The translations under genes and the position numbers were made by a program. The notes beneath the pieces were generated by a model. It worked only from the letters and a program-made list of their open reading frames with translations. It was not told where the DNA came from and did no database searches. Shown one piece after another: positions 21,901 to 34,985 of a stretch of 64,000 bases of DNA. Positions within the stretch are counted from its first letter, which is position 1, and the number at the start of each line of letters is the position of its first letter. Source of the DNA: Charina bottae (Eukaryota > Chordata > Lepidosauria > Squamata > Charinaidae); the NCBI GenBank assembly GCA_023362775.1, contig JALMGJ010000060.1:1746501-1810500 (forward strand), read 5' to 3'.

Positions 21901-24900
21901 GACCGAATCCGGTCAAATTGAAAAAAGAAGGCCGCCATGAGATTCGGGGTTGAATTTAAGGGTTGGAGGTGCTTTCGGATGCTTGATATGGGACGGCATA
22001 ATTTTTGGCCCAAAAATCAAAAAATTCCTGACCGCGGAGTCAGGAAACTTCTCCCGGGAGGGGCCAGACCGAATCAGGTCAAATTGAAAAACGAAGGCCG
22101 CCATGAGATTCGGGGTTGAATTTAAGGGTTGGAGGTGCTTTCGGATGCTTGATTTGGGACGGCATAATTTTTGGCCCAAAAATCAAAAAATTCCTGACCG
22201 CGGAGTCAGGAAAAATCTCCCGGGAGGGGCCGGACCGAATCCGGTCAAATTGAAAAAAGAAGGCCGCCATGAGATTCGGGGTTGAATTTAAGGGTTGGAG
22301 GTGCTTTCGGATGCTTGATTTGGGACGGCATAATTTTTGGCCCAAAAATCAAAAAATTCCTGACCGCGGAGTCAGGAAACTTCTCCCGGGAGGGGCCAGA
22401 CCGAATCAGGTCAAATTGAAAAACGAAGGCCGCCATGAGATTCGGGGTTGAATTTAAGGGTTGGAGGTGCTTTCGGATGCTTGATTTGGGACGGCATAAT
22501 TTTTGGCCCAAAAATCAAAAAATTCCTGACCGCGGAGTCAGGAAAAATCTCCCGGGAGGGGCCGGACCGAATCAGGTCAAATTGAAAAACGAAGGCCGCC
22601 ATGAGATTCGGGGTTGAATTTAAGGGTTGGAGGCGCTTTCGGATGCTTGATTTGGGACGGCATAATTTTTGGCCCAAAAATTAAAAAATTCCTGACCGCG
22701 GAGTCAGGAAAAATCTCCCGGGAGGGGCCGGACCGAATCCGGTCAAATTGAAAAAAGAAGGCCGCCATGAGATTCGGGGTGAATTTAAGGGTTGGAGGTG
22801 CTTTCGGATGCTTGATTTGGGACGGCATAATTTTTGGCCCAAAAATCAAAAAATTCCTGACCGCGGAGTCAGGAAAAATCTCCCGGGAGGGGCCGGACCG
22901 AATCAGGTCAAATTGAAAAACGAAGGCCGCCATGAGATTCGGGGTTGAATTTAAGGGTTGGAGGTGCTTTCGGATGCTTGATTTCGGACGGCATAATTTT
23001 TGGCCCAAAAATCAAAAAATTCCTGACCGCGGAGTCAGGAAAAATCTCCCGGGAGGGGCCGGACCGAATCAGGTCAAATTGAAAAACGAAGGCCGCCATG
23101 AGATTCGGGGTTGAATTTAAGGGTTGGAGGCGCTTTCGGATGCTTGATTTGGGACGGCATAATTTTTGGCCCAAAAATTAAAAAATTCCTGACCGCGGAG
23201 TCAGGAAAAATCTCCCGGGAGGGGCCGGACCGAATCCGGTCAAATTGAAAAAAGAAGGCCGCCATGAGATTCGGGGTTGAATTTAAGGGTTGGAGGTGCT
23301 TTCGGATGCTTGATTTGGGACGGCATAATTTTTGGCCCAAAAATCAAAAAATTCCTGACCGCGGAGTCAGGAAAAATCTCCCGGGAGGGGCCGGACCGAA
23401 TCTGGTCAAATTGAAAAAAGAAGGCCGCCATGAGATTTGGGGTTGAATTTAAGGGTTGGAGGTGCTTTCGGATGCTTGATTTGGGACGGCATAATTTTTG
23501 GCCCAAAAATCAAAAAATTCCTGACCGCGGAGTCAGGAAACTTCTCCCGGGAGGGGCCAGACCGAATCAGGTCAAATTGAAAAACGAAGGCCGCCATGAG
23601 ATTCGGGGTTGAATTTAAGGGTTGGAGGTGCTTTCGGATGCTTGATTTGGGACGGCATAATTTTTGGCCCAAAAATCAAAAAATTCCTGACCGCGGAGTC
23701 AGGAAAAATCTCCCGGGAGGGGCCAGACCGAATCCGGTCAAATTGAAAAAAGAAGGCCGCCATGAGATTCGGGGTTGAATTTAAGGGTTGGAGGTGCTTT
23801 CGGATGCTTGATTTGGGACGGCATAATTTTTGGCCCAAAAATTAAAAAATTCCTGACCGCGGAGTCAGGAAAAATCTCCCCGGAGGGGCCGGACCGAATC
23901 CGGTCAAATTGAAAAACGAAGGCCGCCATGAGATTCGGGGTTGAATTTAAGGGTTGGAGGCACTTTCGGATGCTTGATTTGGGACGGCATAATTTTTGGC
24001 CCAAAAATTAAAAAATTCCTGACCGCGGAGTCAGGAAAAATCTCCCGGGAGGGGCCGGACCGAATCCGGTCAAATTGAAAAAAGAAGGCCGCCATGAGAT
24101 TCGGGGTTGAATTTAAGAGTTGGAGGTGCTTTCGGATGCTTGATATGGGACGGCATAATTTTTGGCCCAAAAATCAAAAAATTCCTGACCGCGGAGTCAG
24201 GAAACTTCTCCCGGGAGGGGCCAGACCGAATCAGGTCAAATTGAAAAACGAAGGCCGCCATGAGATTCGGGGTTGAATTTAAGGGTTGGAGGTGCTTTCG
24301 GATGCTTGATTTGGGACGGCATAATTTTTGGCCCAAAAATCAAAAAATTCCTGACCGCGGAGTCAGGAAAAATCTCCCGGGAGGGGCCGGACCGAATCCG
24401 GTCAAATTGAAAAAAGAAGGCCGCCATGAGATTCGGGGTTGAATTTAAGGGTTGGAGGTGCTTTCGGATGCTTGATTTGGGACGGCATAATTTTTGGCCC
24501 AAAAATCAAAAAATTCCTGACCGCGGAGTAAGGAAACTTCTCCCGGCAGGGGCCAGACCGAATCAGGTCAAATTGAAAAACGAAGGCCGCCATGAGATTC
24601 GGGGTTGAATTTAAGGGTTGGAGGTGCTTTCGGATGCTTGATTTGGGACGGCATAATTTTTGGCCCAAAAATCAAAAAATTCCTGACCGCGGAGTCAGGA
24701 AAAATCTCCCGGGAGGTGCCGGACCGAATCCGGTCAAATTGAAAAAAGAAGGCCGCCATGAGATTCGGGGTTGAATTTAAGGGTTGGAGGTGCTTTCGGA
24801 TGCTTGATTTCGGACGGCATAATTTTTGGCCCAAAAATCAAAAAATTCCTGACCGCGGAGTCAGGAAAAATCTCCCGGAAGGGGCCGGACCGAATCAGGT

Positions 24901-26050
24901 CAAATTGAAAAACGAAGGCCGCCATGAGATTCGGGGGTTGAATTTAAGGGTTGGAGGTGCTTTCGGATGCTTGATTTGGGACGGCATAATTTTTGGCCCA
25001 AAAATCAAAAAATTCCTGACCGCGGAGTCAGGAAACATCTCCCGGGAGGGGCCGGACCGAATCAGGTCAAATTGAAAAACGAAGGCCGCCATGAGATTCG
25101 GGGTTGAATTTAAGGGTTGGAGGTGCTTTCGGATGCTTGATTTGGGACGGCATAATTTTTGGCCCAAAAATCAAAAAATTCCTGACCGCGGAGTCAGGAA
25201 AAATCTCCCGGGAGGGGCCGGACCGAATCAGGTCAAATTGAAAAACGAAGGCCGCCATGAGATTCGGGGTTGAATTTAAGGGTTGGAGGCGCTTTCGGAT
25301 GCTTGATTTGGGACGGCATAATTTTTGGCCCAAAAATTAAAAAATTCCTGACCGCGGAGTCAGGAAAAATCTCCCGGGAGGGGCCGGACCGAATCCGGTC
25401 AAATTGAAAAAAGAAGGCCGCCATGAGATTCGGGGTTGAATTTAAGGGTTGGAGGTGCTTTCGGATGCTTGATTTGGGACGGCATAATTTTTGGCCCAAA
25501 AATCAAAAAATTCCTGACCGCGGAGTCAGGAAAAATCTCCCGGGAGGGGCCAGACCGAATCCGGTCAAATTGAAAAAAGAAGGCCGCCATGAGATTCGGG
25601 GTTGAATTTAAGGGTTGGAGGTGCTTTCGGATGCTTGATTTCGGACGGCATAATTTTTGGCCCAAAAATCAAAAAATTCCTGACCGCGGAGTCAGGAAAA
25701 ATCTCCCGGGAGGGGCCGGACCGAATCAGGTCAAATTGAAAAACGAAGGCCGCCATGAGATTCGGGGTTGAATTTAAGGGTTGGAGGCGCTTTCGGATGC
25801 TTGATTTGGGACGGCATAATTTTTGGCCCAAAAATTAAAAAATTCCTGACCGCGGAGTCAGGAAAAATCTCCTGGGAGGGGCCGGACCGAATCCGGTCAA
25901 ATTGAAAAACGAAGGCCGCCATGAGATTCGGGGTTGAATTTAAGGGTTGGAGGCACTTTCGGATGCTTGATTTGGGACGGCATAATTTTTGGACCAAAAA
26001 TCAAAAAATTCCTGACCGCGGAGTCAGGAAACTTCTCCCGGGAGGGGCCA
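18912..26050. repeat. 43-monomer tandem unit, copy B (empty of retrotransposon)
   Basis: Copy of 9545-18911 without the insertion. It has a few private changes: two balancing A-run indels (near 20360 and 20425), a lost T near 22780, and GAGTAAGG near 24529 where copy A has GAGTCAGG. The match continues to about 26110 because the next monomers are also similar. Confidence 0.85.
21754..21769 (+). other. Empty (pre-insertion) site matching the retrotransposon target
   Basis: Exactly 9367 bp after the left target duplication, GAAAAACGAAGGCCGC occurs once and runs straight into CATGAGATTCGG. The flanking monomers have the same variants as those around the insertion: CTCCCCGGAG before, GAGGCACTTT and then GATATGGG after. 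This is the paralogous unoccupied site. Confidence 0.85.
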
Positions 26051-26479
26051 GACCGAATCAGGTCAAATTGAAAAACGAAGGCCGCCATGAGATTCGGGGT
26101 TGAATTTAAGGGTTGGAGGTGCTTTCGGATGCTTGATTTGGGACGGCATAATTTTTGGCCCAAAAATCAAAAAATTCCTGACCGCGGAGTCAGGAAAAAT
26201 CTCCCGGGAGGGGCCGGACCGAATCCGGTCAAATTGAAAAAAGAAGGCCGCCATGAGATTCGGGGTTGAATTTAAGGGTTGGAGGCGCTTTCGGATGCAT
26301 GATTTGGGACGGCATAATTTTTGGCCCAAAAATCAAAAAATTCCTGACCGCGGAGTCAGGAAAAATCTCCCGGGAGGGGCCGGACCGAATCTGGTCAAAT
26401 TGAAAAAAGAAGGCCGCCATGAGATTCGGGGTTGAATTTAAGGGTTGGAGGCACTTTCGGATGCTTGATTTGGGACGGC

Positions 26480-29400
26480 ATAATTTTTGGCCCCAAAAAT
26501 CAAAAATTCCTGACCGCGGAGTCAGGAAAAATCTCCCGGGAGGGGCCGGACCGAATCCGGTCAAATTGAAAAAAGAAGGCCGCCATGAGATTCGGGGTTG
26601 AATTTAAGGGTTGGAGGCGCTTTCGGATGCTTGATTTGGGACGGCATAATTTTTGGCCCAAAAATCAAAAAATTCCTGACCGCGGAGTCAGGAAAAATCT
26701 CCCGGGAGGGGCCGGACCGAATCTGGTCAAATTGAAAAAAGAAGGCCGCCATGAGATTTGGGGAAGAAGGCCGCCATGAGATTTGGGGTTGAATTTAAGG
26801 GTGGAGGTGCTTTCGGATGCTTGATTTGGGACGGCATAATTTTTGGCCCAGAAAATCAAAAAATTCCTGACCGCGGAGTCAGGAAAAATCTCCCAGGAGG
26901 GGCCGGACAGAATCAGGTCAAATTGAAAAACGAAGGCCACCATGAGATTCGGTTGAATTTAACGGTTGGAGGTGCTTTCCGATGCATGATTTGGGACGGC
27001 ATAATTTTTGGCCCAAAAATCAAAAAATTCCTGACCGCGGAGTCAGGAAAAATCTCCCGGGGTGGGCCGGACCGAATCAAGTCAAATTGAAAAACGAAGG
27101 CCGCCATGAGATTCGGGGTTGAATTTAAGGGTTGGAGGTGCTTTCGGATGCTTTATTTGGACGGCATAATTTTTGGCCCAAAATTCAAAAAATTCCTGAC
27201 GCGGAGTCAGGAAAAATCTCCTAGGAGGGGCCTGACCGAATCAGGTCAAATTGAAAAACGAAGGCCGCCATGAGATTCGGGGTTGAATTTAAGGGTTGGA
27301 GGCACTTTCGGATGCTTAATTTGGGGACGGCATAATTTTCGGCCCAAAAATCAAAAATTCCTGACCGCGGAGTCAGGAAAAATCTCCCGGGAGGGGCCGG
27401 ACCGAATCAGGTCAAATTGAAAAACGAAGGCTGACATGAGATTCGGGGTTGAATTTAAGGGTTGGAGGTGCTTTCGGATGCTTGATTTGGGACGGCATAA
27501 TTTTTGGCCCAAAAATTAAAAATTCCTGACCGCGGGAGTCAGGAAAAATCTCCCGGGAGGGGCCGGACCGAATCCGGTCAAATTGAAAAAAGAAGGCCGC
27601 CATGAGATTCGGGTTGAATTTAAGGGTTGGAGGTGCTTCGGATGCTTGATTTGGGACGGCATAATTTTGGCCCAAAAATCAAAAATTCCTGACCGCGGAG
27701 TCAGGAAAAATCTCCCGGGAGGGGCCGGACCGAATCAGGTCAAATTGAAAAACGAAGGCCGCCATGAGATTCGGGGTTGAATTTTAAGGGTTGGAGGCGC
27801 TTTCGGATGCTTGATTTGGGACGGCATAATTTTTGGCCCAAAAATCAAAAAATTCCTGACCGCGGAGTCAGGAAAAATCTCCCGGGAGGGGGCCGGACCG
27901 AATCTGGTCAAATTGAAAAAAGAAGGCCGCCATGAGATTTGGGGTTGAATTTAAGGGTTGGAGGTGCTTTCGGATGCTTGATTTGGGACGGCATAATTTT
28001 TGGCCCAAAAATCAAAAATTCCTGACCGCGGAGTCAGGAAAAATCTACCGGGAGGGGCCGGACCGAATCCGGTCAAATTGAAAAAAGAAGGCCGCCATGA
28101 GATTCGGGGTTGAATTTAAGGGTTGGAGGCGCTTTCGGATGCTTGATTTGGGACGGCATAATTTTTGGCCAAAAATCAAAAAATTCCTGACCGCGGAGTC
28201 AGGAAAATCTCCCGGGAGGGGCCGGACCGAATCTGGTCAAATTGAAAAAAGAAGGCCGCCATGAGATTTGGGGTTGAATTTAAGGGTTGGAGGTGCTTTC
28301 GGATGCTTGATTTGGGACGGCATAATTTTTGGCCCAAAAATCAAAAAATTCCTGACCGCGGAGTCAGGAAAAATCTCCCAGGAGGGGCCGGACAGAATCA
28401 GGTCAAATTGAAAAACGAAGGCCGCCATGAGATTCGGGGTTGAATTTAACGGTTGGAGGTGCTTTCCGATGCATGATTTGGGACGGCATAATTTTTGGCC
28501 CAAAAATCAAAAAATTCCTGACCGCGGAGTCAGGAAAAATCTCCCGGGGTGGGCCGGACCGAATCAAGTCAAATTGAAAAACGAAGGCCGCCATGAGATT
28601 CGGGGTTGAATTTAAGGGTTGGAGGTGCTTTCGGATGCTTGATTTGGACGGCATAATTTTTGGCCCAAAATCAAAAAATTCCTGACCGCGGAGTCAGGAA
28701 AAATCTCCCGGGAGGGGCCAGACCGAATCCGGTCAAATTGAAAAAAGAAGCGCCGCCATGAGATTCGGGTTGAATTTAAGGGTTGGAGGTGCTTTCGGAT
28801 GCTTGATTTGGGACGGCATAATTTTTGGCCCAAAAATTAAAAAATTCCTGACCGCGGAGTCAGGAAAAATCTCCCCGGAGGGGCCGGAACCGAATCCGGT
28901 CAAATTGAAAAACGAAGGCCGCCATGAGATTCGGGGTTGAATTTAAGGTTGGAGGCACTTTCGGATGCTTGATTTGGGACGGCATAATTTTTGGCCCAAA
29001 AATTAAAAAATTCCTGACCGCGGAGTCAGGAAAAATCTCCCGGGAGGGGCCGGACCGAATCCGGTCAAATTGAAAAAAGAAGGCCGCCATGAGATTCGGG
29101 GTTGAATTTAAGGGTTGGAGGTGCTTTCGGATGCTTGATATGGGACGCATAATTTTTGGCCCAAAAATCAAAAAATTCCTGACCGCGGAGTCAGGAAACT
29201 TCTCCCGGGAGGGGCCAGACCGAATCAGGTCAAATTGAAAAACGAAGGCCGCCATGAGATTCGGGGTTGAATTTAAGGGTTGGAGGTGCTTTCGGATGCT
29301 TGATTTGGGACGGCATAATTTTTGCGCCAAAAATCAAAAAATTCCTGACCGCGGAGTCAGGAAAATCTCCCGGGAGGGGCCGGACCGAATCCGGTCAAAT

Positions 29401-31480
29401 TGAAAAAAGAAGGCCGCCATGAGATTCGGGGTTGAATTTAACGGTTGGAGGTGCTTTCGATGCATGATTTGGGACGGCATAATTTTTGGCCCAAAAATCA
29501 AAAAATTCCTGACCGCGGAGTCAGGAAAAATCTCCCGGGGTGGGCCGGACCGAATCAAGTCAAATTGAAAAACGAAGGCCGCCATGAGATTCGGGGTTGA
29601 ATTTAAGGGTTGGAGGTGCTTTCGATGCTTGATTTGGGACGCATAATTTTTGGCCAAAAATCAAAAAATTCCTGACCGCGGAGTCAGGAAAAATCTCCCG
29701 GAGGGCCAGACCGAATCCGGTCAAATTGAAAAAAGAAGGCCGCCATGAGATTCGGGGTTGAATTTAAGGGTTGGAGGTGCTTTCGGATGCTTGATTTGGG
29801 ACGGCATAATTTTTGGCCCAAAAATTAAAAAATTCCTGACCGCGGAGTCAGGATAAAATCTCCCGGAGGGGCCGGACCGAATCCGGTCAAATTGAAAAAC
29901 GAAGGCCGCCATGAGATTCGGGGTTGAATTTAAGGGTTGGAGGCACTTTCGGATGCTTGATTTGGGACGGCATAATTTTTGGCCCAAAAATTAAAAAATT
30001 CCTGACCGCGGAGTCAGGAAAAATCTCCCGGGAGGGGCCGGACCGAATCCGGTCAAATTGAAAAAAGAAGGCCGCCATGAGATTCGGGGTTGAATTTAAG
30101 GGTTGGAGGTGCTTTCGGATGCTTGATATGGACGGCATAATTTTTGGCCCAAAAATCAAAAATTCCTGACCGCGGAGTCAGGAAACTTCTCCCGGGAGGG
30201 GCCAGACCGAATCAGGTCAAATTGAAAAACGAAGGCCGCCATGAGATTCGGGGTTGAATTTAAGGGTTGGAGGTGCTTTCGGATGCTTGATTTGGGACGG
30301 CATAATTTTTGGCCCAAAAATCAAAAAAATTTCCTGACCGCGGAGTCAGGAAAAATCTCCCGGGAGGGGCCGGACCGAATCCGGTCAAATTGAAAAAAGA
30401 AGGCCGCCATGAGATTCGGGGTTGAATTTAAGGGTTGGAGGTGCTTTCGGATGCTTGATTTGGGACGGCATAATTTTTGCCCAAAAATCAAAAAATTCCT
30501 GACCGCGGAGTCAGGAAACTTCTCCGGCAGGGCCAGACCCGAATCAGGTCAAATTGAAAAACGAAGGCGCCATGAGATTCGGGGTTGAATTTAAGGGTTG
30601 GAGGTGCTTTCGGATGCTTGATTTGGGACGGCATAATTTTTGGCCCAAAAATCAAAAAATTCCTGACCGCGGAGTCAGGAAAAATCTCCCGGAGTGTGCC
30701 GGACCGAATCCGGTCCAAATTGAAAAAAAGAAGGCCGCCATGAGATTCGGGGTTGAATTTAAGGGTTGGAGGTGCTTTCGGATGCTTGATTTCGGACGGC
30801 ATAATTTTTGGCCCAAAAATCAAAAATTCCTGACCGCGGAGTCAGGAAAAATCTCCCGGAAGGGGCCGGACCGAATCAGGTCAAATTGAAAAAACGAAGG
30901 CCGCCATGAGATTCGGGGGTTGAATTTAAGGGTTGGAGGTGCTTTCGGATGCTTGATTTGGGACGGCATAATTTTTGGCCCAAAATCAAAAAATTCTGAC
31001 CGCGGAGTCAGGAAACATCTCCCGGGAGGGGCCGGACCGAATCAGGTCAAATTGAAAAACGAAGGCCGCCATGAGATTCGGGGTTGAATTTAAGGGTTGG
31101 AGGTGCTTTCGGATGCTTGATTTGGGACGGCATAATTTTTGGCCAAAAATCAAAAAATTCCTGACCGCGGAGTCAGGAAAAATCTCCCGGGAGGGGCCGG
31201 ACCGAATCAGGTCAAATTGAAAAACGAAGGCCGCCATGAGATTCGGGGTTGAATTTAAGGGTTGGAGGCGCTTTCGGATGCTTGATTTGGGACGGCATAA
31301 TTTTTGGCCCAAAAATTAAAAAATTCCTGACCGCGGAGTCAGGAAAAATCTCCCGGGAGGGGCCGGACCGAATCCGGTCAAATTGAAAAAAGAAGGCCGC
31401 CATGAGATTCGGGGTTGAATTTAAGGGTTGGAGGTGCTTTCGGATGCTTGATTTGGGACGGCATAATTTTGGCCCAAAAA
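26480..31480. repeat. Satellite segment with very many single-base indels
   Basis: Around 50 one- or two-base indels break the 166-bp phase here, while most of the array has almost none. Examples: GGCCCCAAAAATC near 26492, ATTTGGACGG near 27157, CCGCGGGAGTC near 27531, TTTTGGCCAAAAATC near 28168, GAAAATCTCC near 29362, and CAAAATCAAAAAATTCTGACC near 30981-31001 (two losses). Many lie in runs of one base. Substitutions do not seem raised. It looks like an unpolished stretch; real decay is the alternative. Confidence 0.8.
26739..26788. repeat. Exact 25-bp tandem duplication at the edge of the indel-rich segment
   Basis: Bases 26739-26763 are repeated directly at 26764-26788, spanning the GCCGCCATGAGATTTGGGG junction, and lengthen that monomer by 25 bp. 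No other monomer seen has this. It may be a slippage event or a stitching scar of the assembly. Confidence 0.8.
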
Positions 31481-33150
31481 TCAAAAAATTCCTGACCGCG
31501 GAGTCAGGAAAAATCTCCCGGGAGGGGCCAGACCGAATCCGGTCAAATTGAAAAAAGAAGGCCGCCATGAGATTCGGGGTTGAATTTAAGGGTTGGAGGT
31601 GCTTTCGGATGCTTGATTTCGGACGGCATAATTTTTGGCCCAAAAATCAAAAAATTCCTGACCGCGGAGTCAGGAAAAATCTCCCGGGAGGGGCCGGACC
31701 GAATCAGGTCAAATTGAAAAACGAAGGCCGCCATGAGATTCGGGGTTGAATTTAAGGGTTGGAGGCGCTTTCGGATGCTTGATTTGGGACGGCATAATTT
31801 TTGGCCCAAAAATTAAAAAATTCCTGACCGCGGAGTCAGGAAAAATCTCCTGGGAGGGGCCGGACCGAATCCGGTCAAATTGAAAAACGAAGGCCGCCAT
31901 GAGATTCGGGGTTGAATTTAAGGGTTGGAGGCACTTTCGGATGCTTGATTTGGGACGGCATAATTTTTGGACCAAAAATCAAAAAATTCCTGACCGCGGA
32001 GTCAGGAAACTTCTCCCGGGAGGGGCCAGACCGAATCAGGTCAAATTGAAAAACGAAGGCCGCCATGAGATTCGGGGTTGAATTTAAGGGTTGGAGGTGC
32101 TTTCGGATGCTTGATTTGGGACGGCATAATTTTTGGCCCAAAAATCAAAAAATTCCTGACCGCGGAGTCAGGAAAAATCTCCCGGGAGGGGCCGGACCGA
32201 ATCCGGTCAAATTGAAAAAAGAAGGCCGCCATGAGATTCGGGGTTGAATTTAAGGGTTGGAGGCGCTTTCGGATGCATGATTTGGGACGGCATAATTTTT
32301 GGCCCAAAAATCAAAAATTCCTGACCGCGGAGTCAGGAAAAATCTCCCGGGAGGGGCCGGACCGAATCTGGTCAAATTGAAAAAAGAAGGCCGCCATGAG
32401 ATTCGGGGTTGAATTTAAGGGTTGGAGGCACTTTCGGATGCTTGATTTGGGACGGCATAATTTTTGGCCCAAAAATCAAAAAATTCCTGACCGCGGAGTC
32501 AGGAAAAATCTCCCGGGAGGGGCCGGACCGAATCCGGTCAAATTGAAAAAAGAAGGCCGCCATGAGATTCGGGGTTGAATTTAAGGGTTGGAGGCGCTTT
32601 CGGATGCTTGATTTGGGACGGCATAATTTTTGGCCCAAAAATCAAAAAATTCCTGACCGCGGAGTCAGGAAAAATCTCCCGGGAGGGGCCGGACCGAATC
32701 TGGTCAAATTGAAAAAAGAAGGCCGCCATGAGATTTGGGGTTGAATTTAAGGGTTGGAGGTGCTTTCGGATGCTTGATTTGGGACGGCATAATTTTTGGC
32801 CCAAAAATCAAAAAATTCCTGACCGCGGAGTCAGGAAAAATCTCCCAGGAGGGGCCGGACAGAATCAGGTCAAATTGAAAAACGAAGGCCGCCATGAGAT
32901 TCGGGGTTGAATTTAACGGTTGGAGGTGCTTTCCGATGCATGATTTGGGACGGCATAATTTTTGGCCCAAAAATCAAAAAATTCCTGACCGCGGAGTCAG
33001 GAAAAATCTCCCGGGGTGGGCCGGACCGAATCAAGTCAAATTGAAAAACGAAGGCCGCCATGAGATTCGGGGTTGAATTTAAGGGTTGGAGGTGCTTTCG
33101 GATGCTTTATTTGGGACGGCATAATTTTTGGCCCAAAATTCAAAAAATTC
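29600..33150. repeat. Partial third copy (unit C) of the 43-monomer unit tail
   Basis: Matches about 23.6-27.1 kb at an offset near 5978 bp (36 monomers plus two bases), and copy A at about 16.5-19.0 kb. Markers: GATATGG (30126), CCGGCAGGG (30525), CCGGAAGGGG (30857), the GGGGG run (30915), GAAACATCTCCC (31013) and TTTGGACC (31966). The left half lies in the indel-rich stretch, the right half is clean. Confidence 0.7.
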
Positions 33151-34985
33151 CTGACCGCGGAGTCAGGAAAAATCTCCCGGGAGGGGCCGGACCGAATCCG
33201 GTCAAATTGAAAAAAGAAGGCCGCCATGAGATTCGGGGTTGAATTTAAGGGTTGGAGGTGCTTTCGGATGCTTGATTTCGGACGGCATAATTTTTGGCCC
33301 AAAAATCAAAAAATTCCTGACCGCGGAGTCAGGAAAAATCTCCCGGGAGGGGCCGGACCGAATCAGGTCAAATTGAAAAACGAAGGCCGCCATGAGATTC
33401 GGGGTTGAATTTAAGGGTTGGAGGCACTTTCGGATGCTTAATTTGGGACGGCATAATTTTCGGCCCAAAAATCAAAAAATTCCTGACCGCGGAGTCAGGA
33501 AAAATCTCCCGGGAGGGGCCGGACCGAATCAGGTCAAATTGAAAAACGAAGGCTGCCATGAGATTCGGGGTTGAATTTAAGGGTTGGAGGCGCTTCCGAA
33601 TGCTTGATTTGGGACGGCATAATTTTTGGCCCAAAAATCAAAAAATTCTTGACCGCGGAGTCAGGAAAAATCTCCCGGGAGGGGCCGGACCGAATCAGGT
33701 CAAATTGAAAAACGAAGGCCGCCATGAGATTCGGGGTTGAATTTAAGGGTTGGAGGCACTTTCGGATGCTTAATTTGGGACGGCATAATTTTCGGCCCAA
33801 AAATCAAAAAATTCCTGACCGCGGAGTCAGGAAAAATCTCCCGGGAGGGGCCGGACCGAATCAGGTCAAATTGAAAAACGAAGGCCGCCATGAGATTCGG
33901 GGTTGAATTTAAGGGTTGGAGGTGCTTTCGGATGCTTGATTTGGGACGGCATAATTTTTGGCCCAAAAATCAAAAAATTCCTGACCGCGGAGTCAGGAAA
34001 AATCTCCCGGGAGGGGCCGGACCGAATCAGGTCAAATTGAAAAACGAAGGCCGCCATGAGATTCGGGGTTGAATTTAAGGGTTGGAGGCGCTTTCGGATG
34101 CTTGATTTGGGACGGCATAATTTTTGGCCCAAAAATCAAAAAATTCCTGACCGCGGAGTCAGGAAAAATCTCCCGGGAGGGGCCGGACCGAATCTGGTCA
34201 AATTGAAAAAAGAAGGCCGCCATGAGATTTGGGGTTGAATTTAAGGGTTGGAGGTGCTTTCGGATGCTTGATTTGGGACGGCATAATTTTTGGCCCAAAA
34301 ATCAAAAAATTCCTGACCGCGGAGTCAGGAAAAATCTCCCGGGAGGGGCCGGACCGAATCCGGTCAAATTGAAAAAAGAAGGCCGCCATGAGATTCGGGG
34401 TTGAATTTAAGGGTTGGAGGCGCTTTCGGATGCTTGATTTGGGACGGCATAATTTTTGGCCCAAAAATCAAAAAATTCCTGACCGCGGAGTCAGGAAAAA
34501 TCTCCCGGGAGGGGCCGGACCGAATCTGGTCAAATTGAAAAAAGAAGGCCGCCATGAGATTTGGGGTTGAATTTAAGGGTTGGAGGTGCTTTCGGATGCT
34601 TGATTTGGGACGGCATAATTTTTGGCCCAAAAATCAAAAAATTCCTGACCGCGGAGTCAGGAAAAATCTCCCAGGAGGGGCCGGACAGAATCAGGTCAAA
34701 TTGAAAAACGAAGGCCGCCATGAGATTCGGGGTTGAATTTAACGGTTGGAGGTGCTTTCCGATGCATGATTTGGGACGGCATAATTTTTGGCCCAAAAAT
34801 CAAAAAATTCCTGACCGCGGAGTCAGGAAAAATCTCCCGGGGTGGGCCGGACCGAATCAAGTCAAATTGAAAAACGAAGGCCGCCATGAGATTCGGGGTT
34901 GAATTTAAGGGTTGGAGGTGCTTTCGGATGCTTTATTTGGGACGGCATAATTTTTGGCCCAAAATTCAAAAAATTCCTGACCGCG
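32540..34985. repeat. 11-monomer duplication (32.54-33.15 and 34.37-34.98 kb)
   Basis: About four monomers at 32540-33150 recur at 34366-34980, offset 1826 bp (11 x 166). Shared markers: GGACAGAATCAGG, CTTTCCGATGCATG, CCCGGGGTGGG, GAATCAAGTC and GATGCTTTATTT. The same 1826-bp offset separates repeats at about 9.4-10.1 and 11.2-11.9 kb. Confidence 0.75.
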
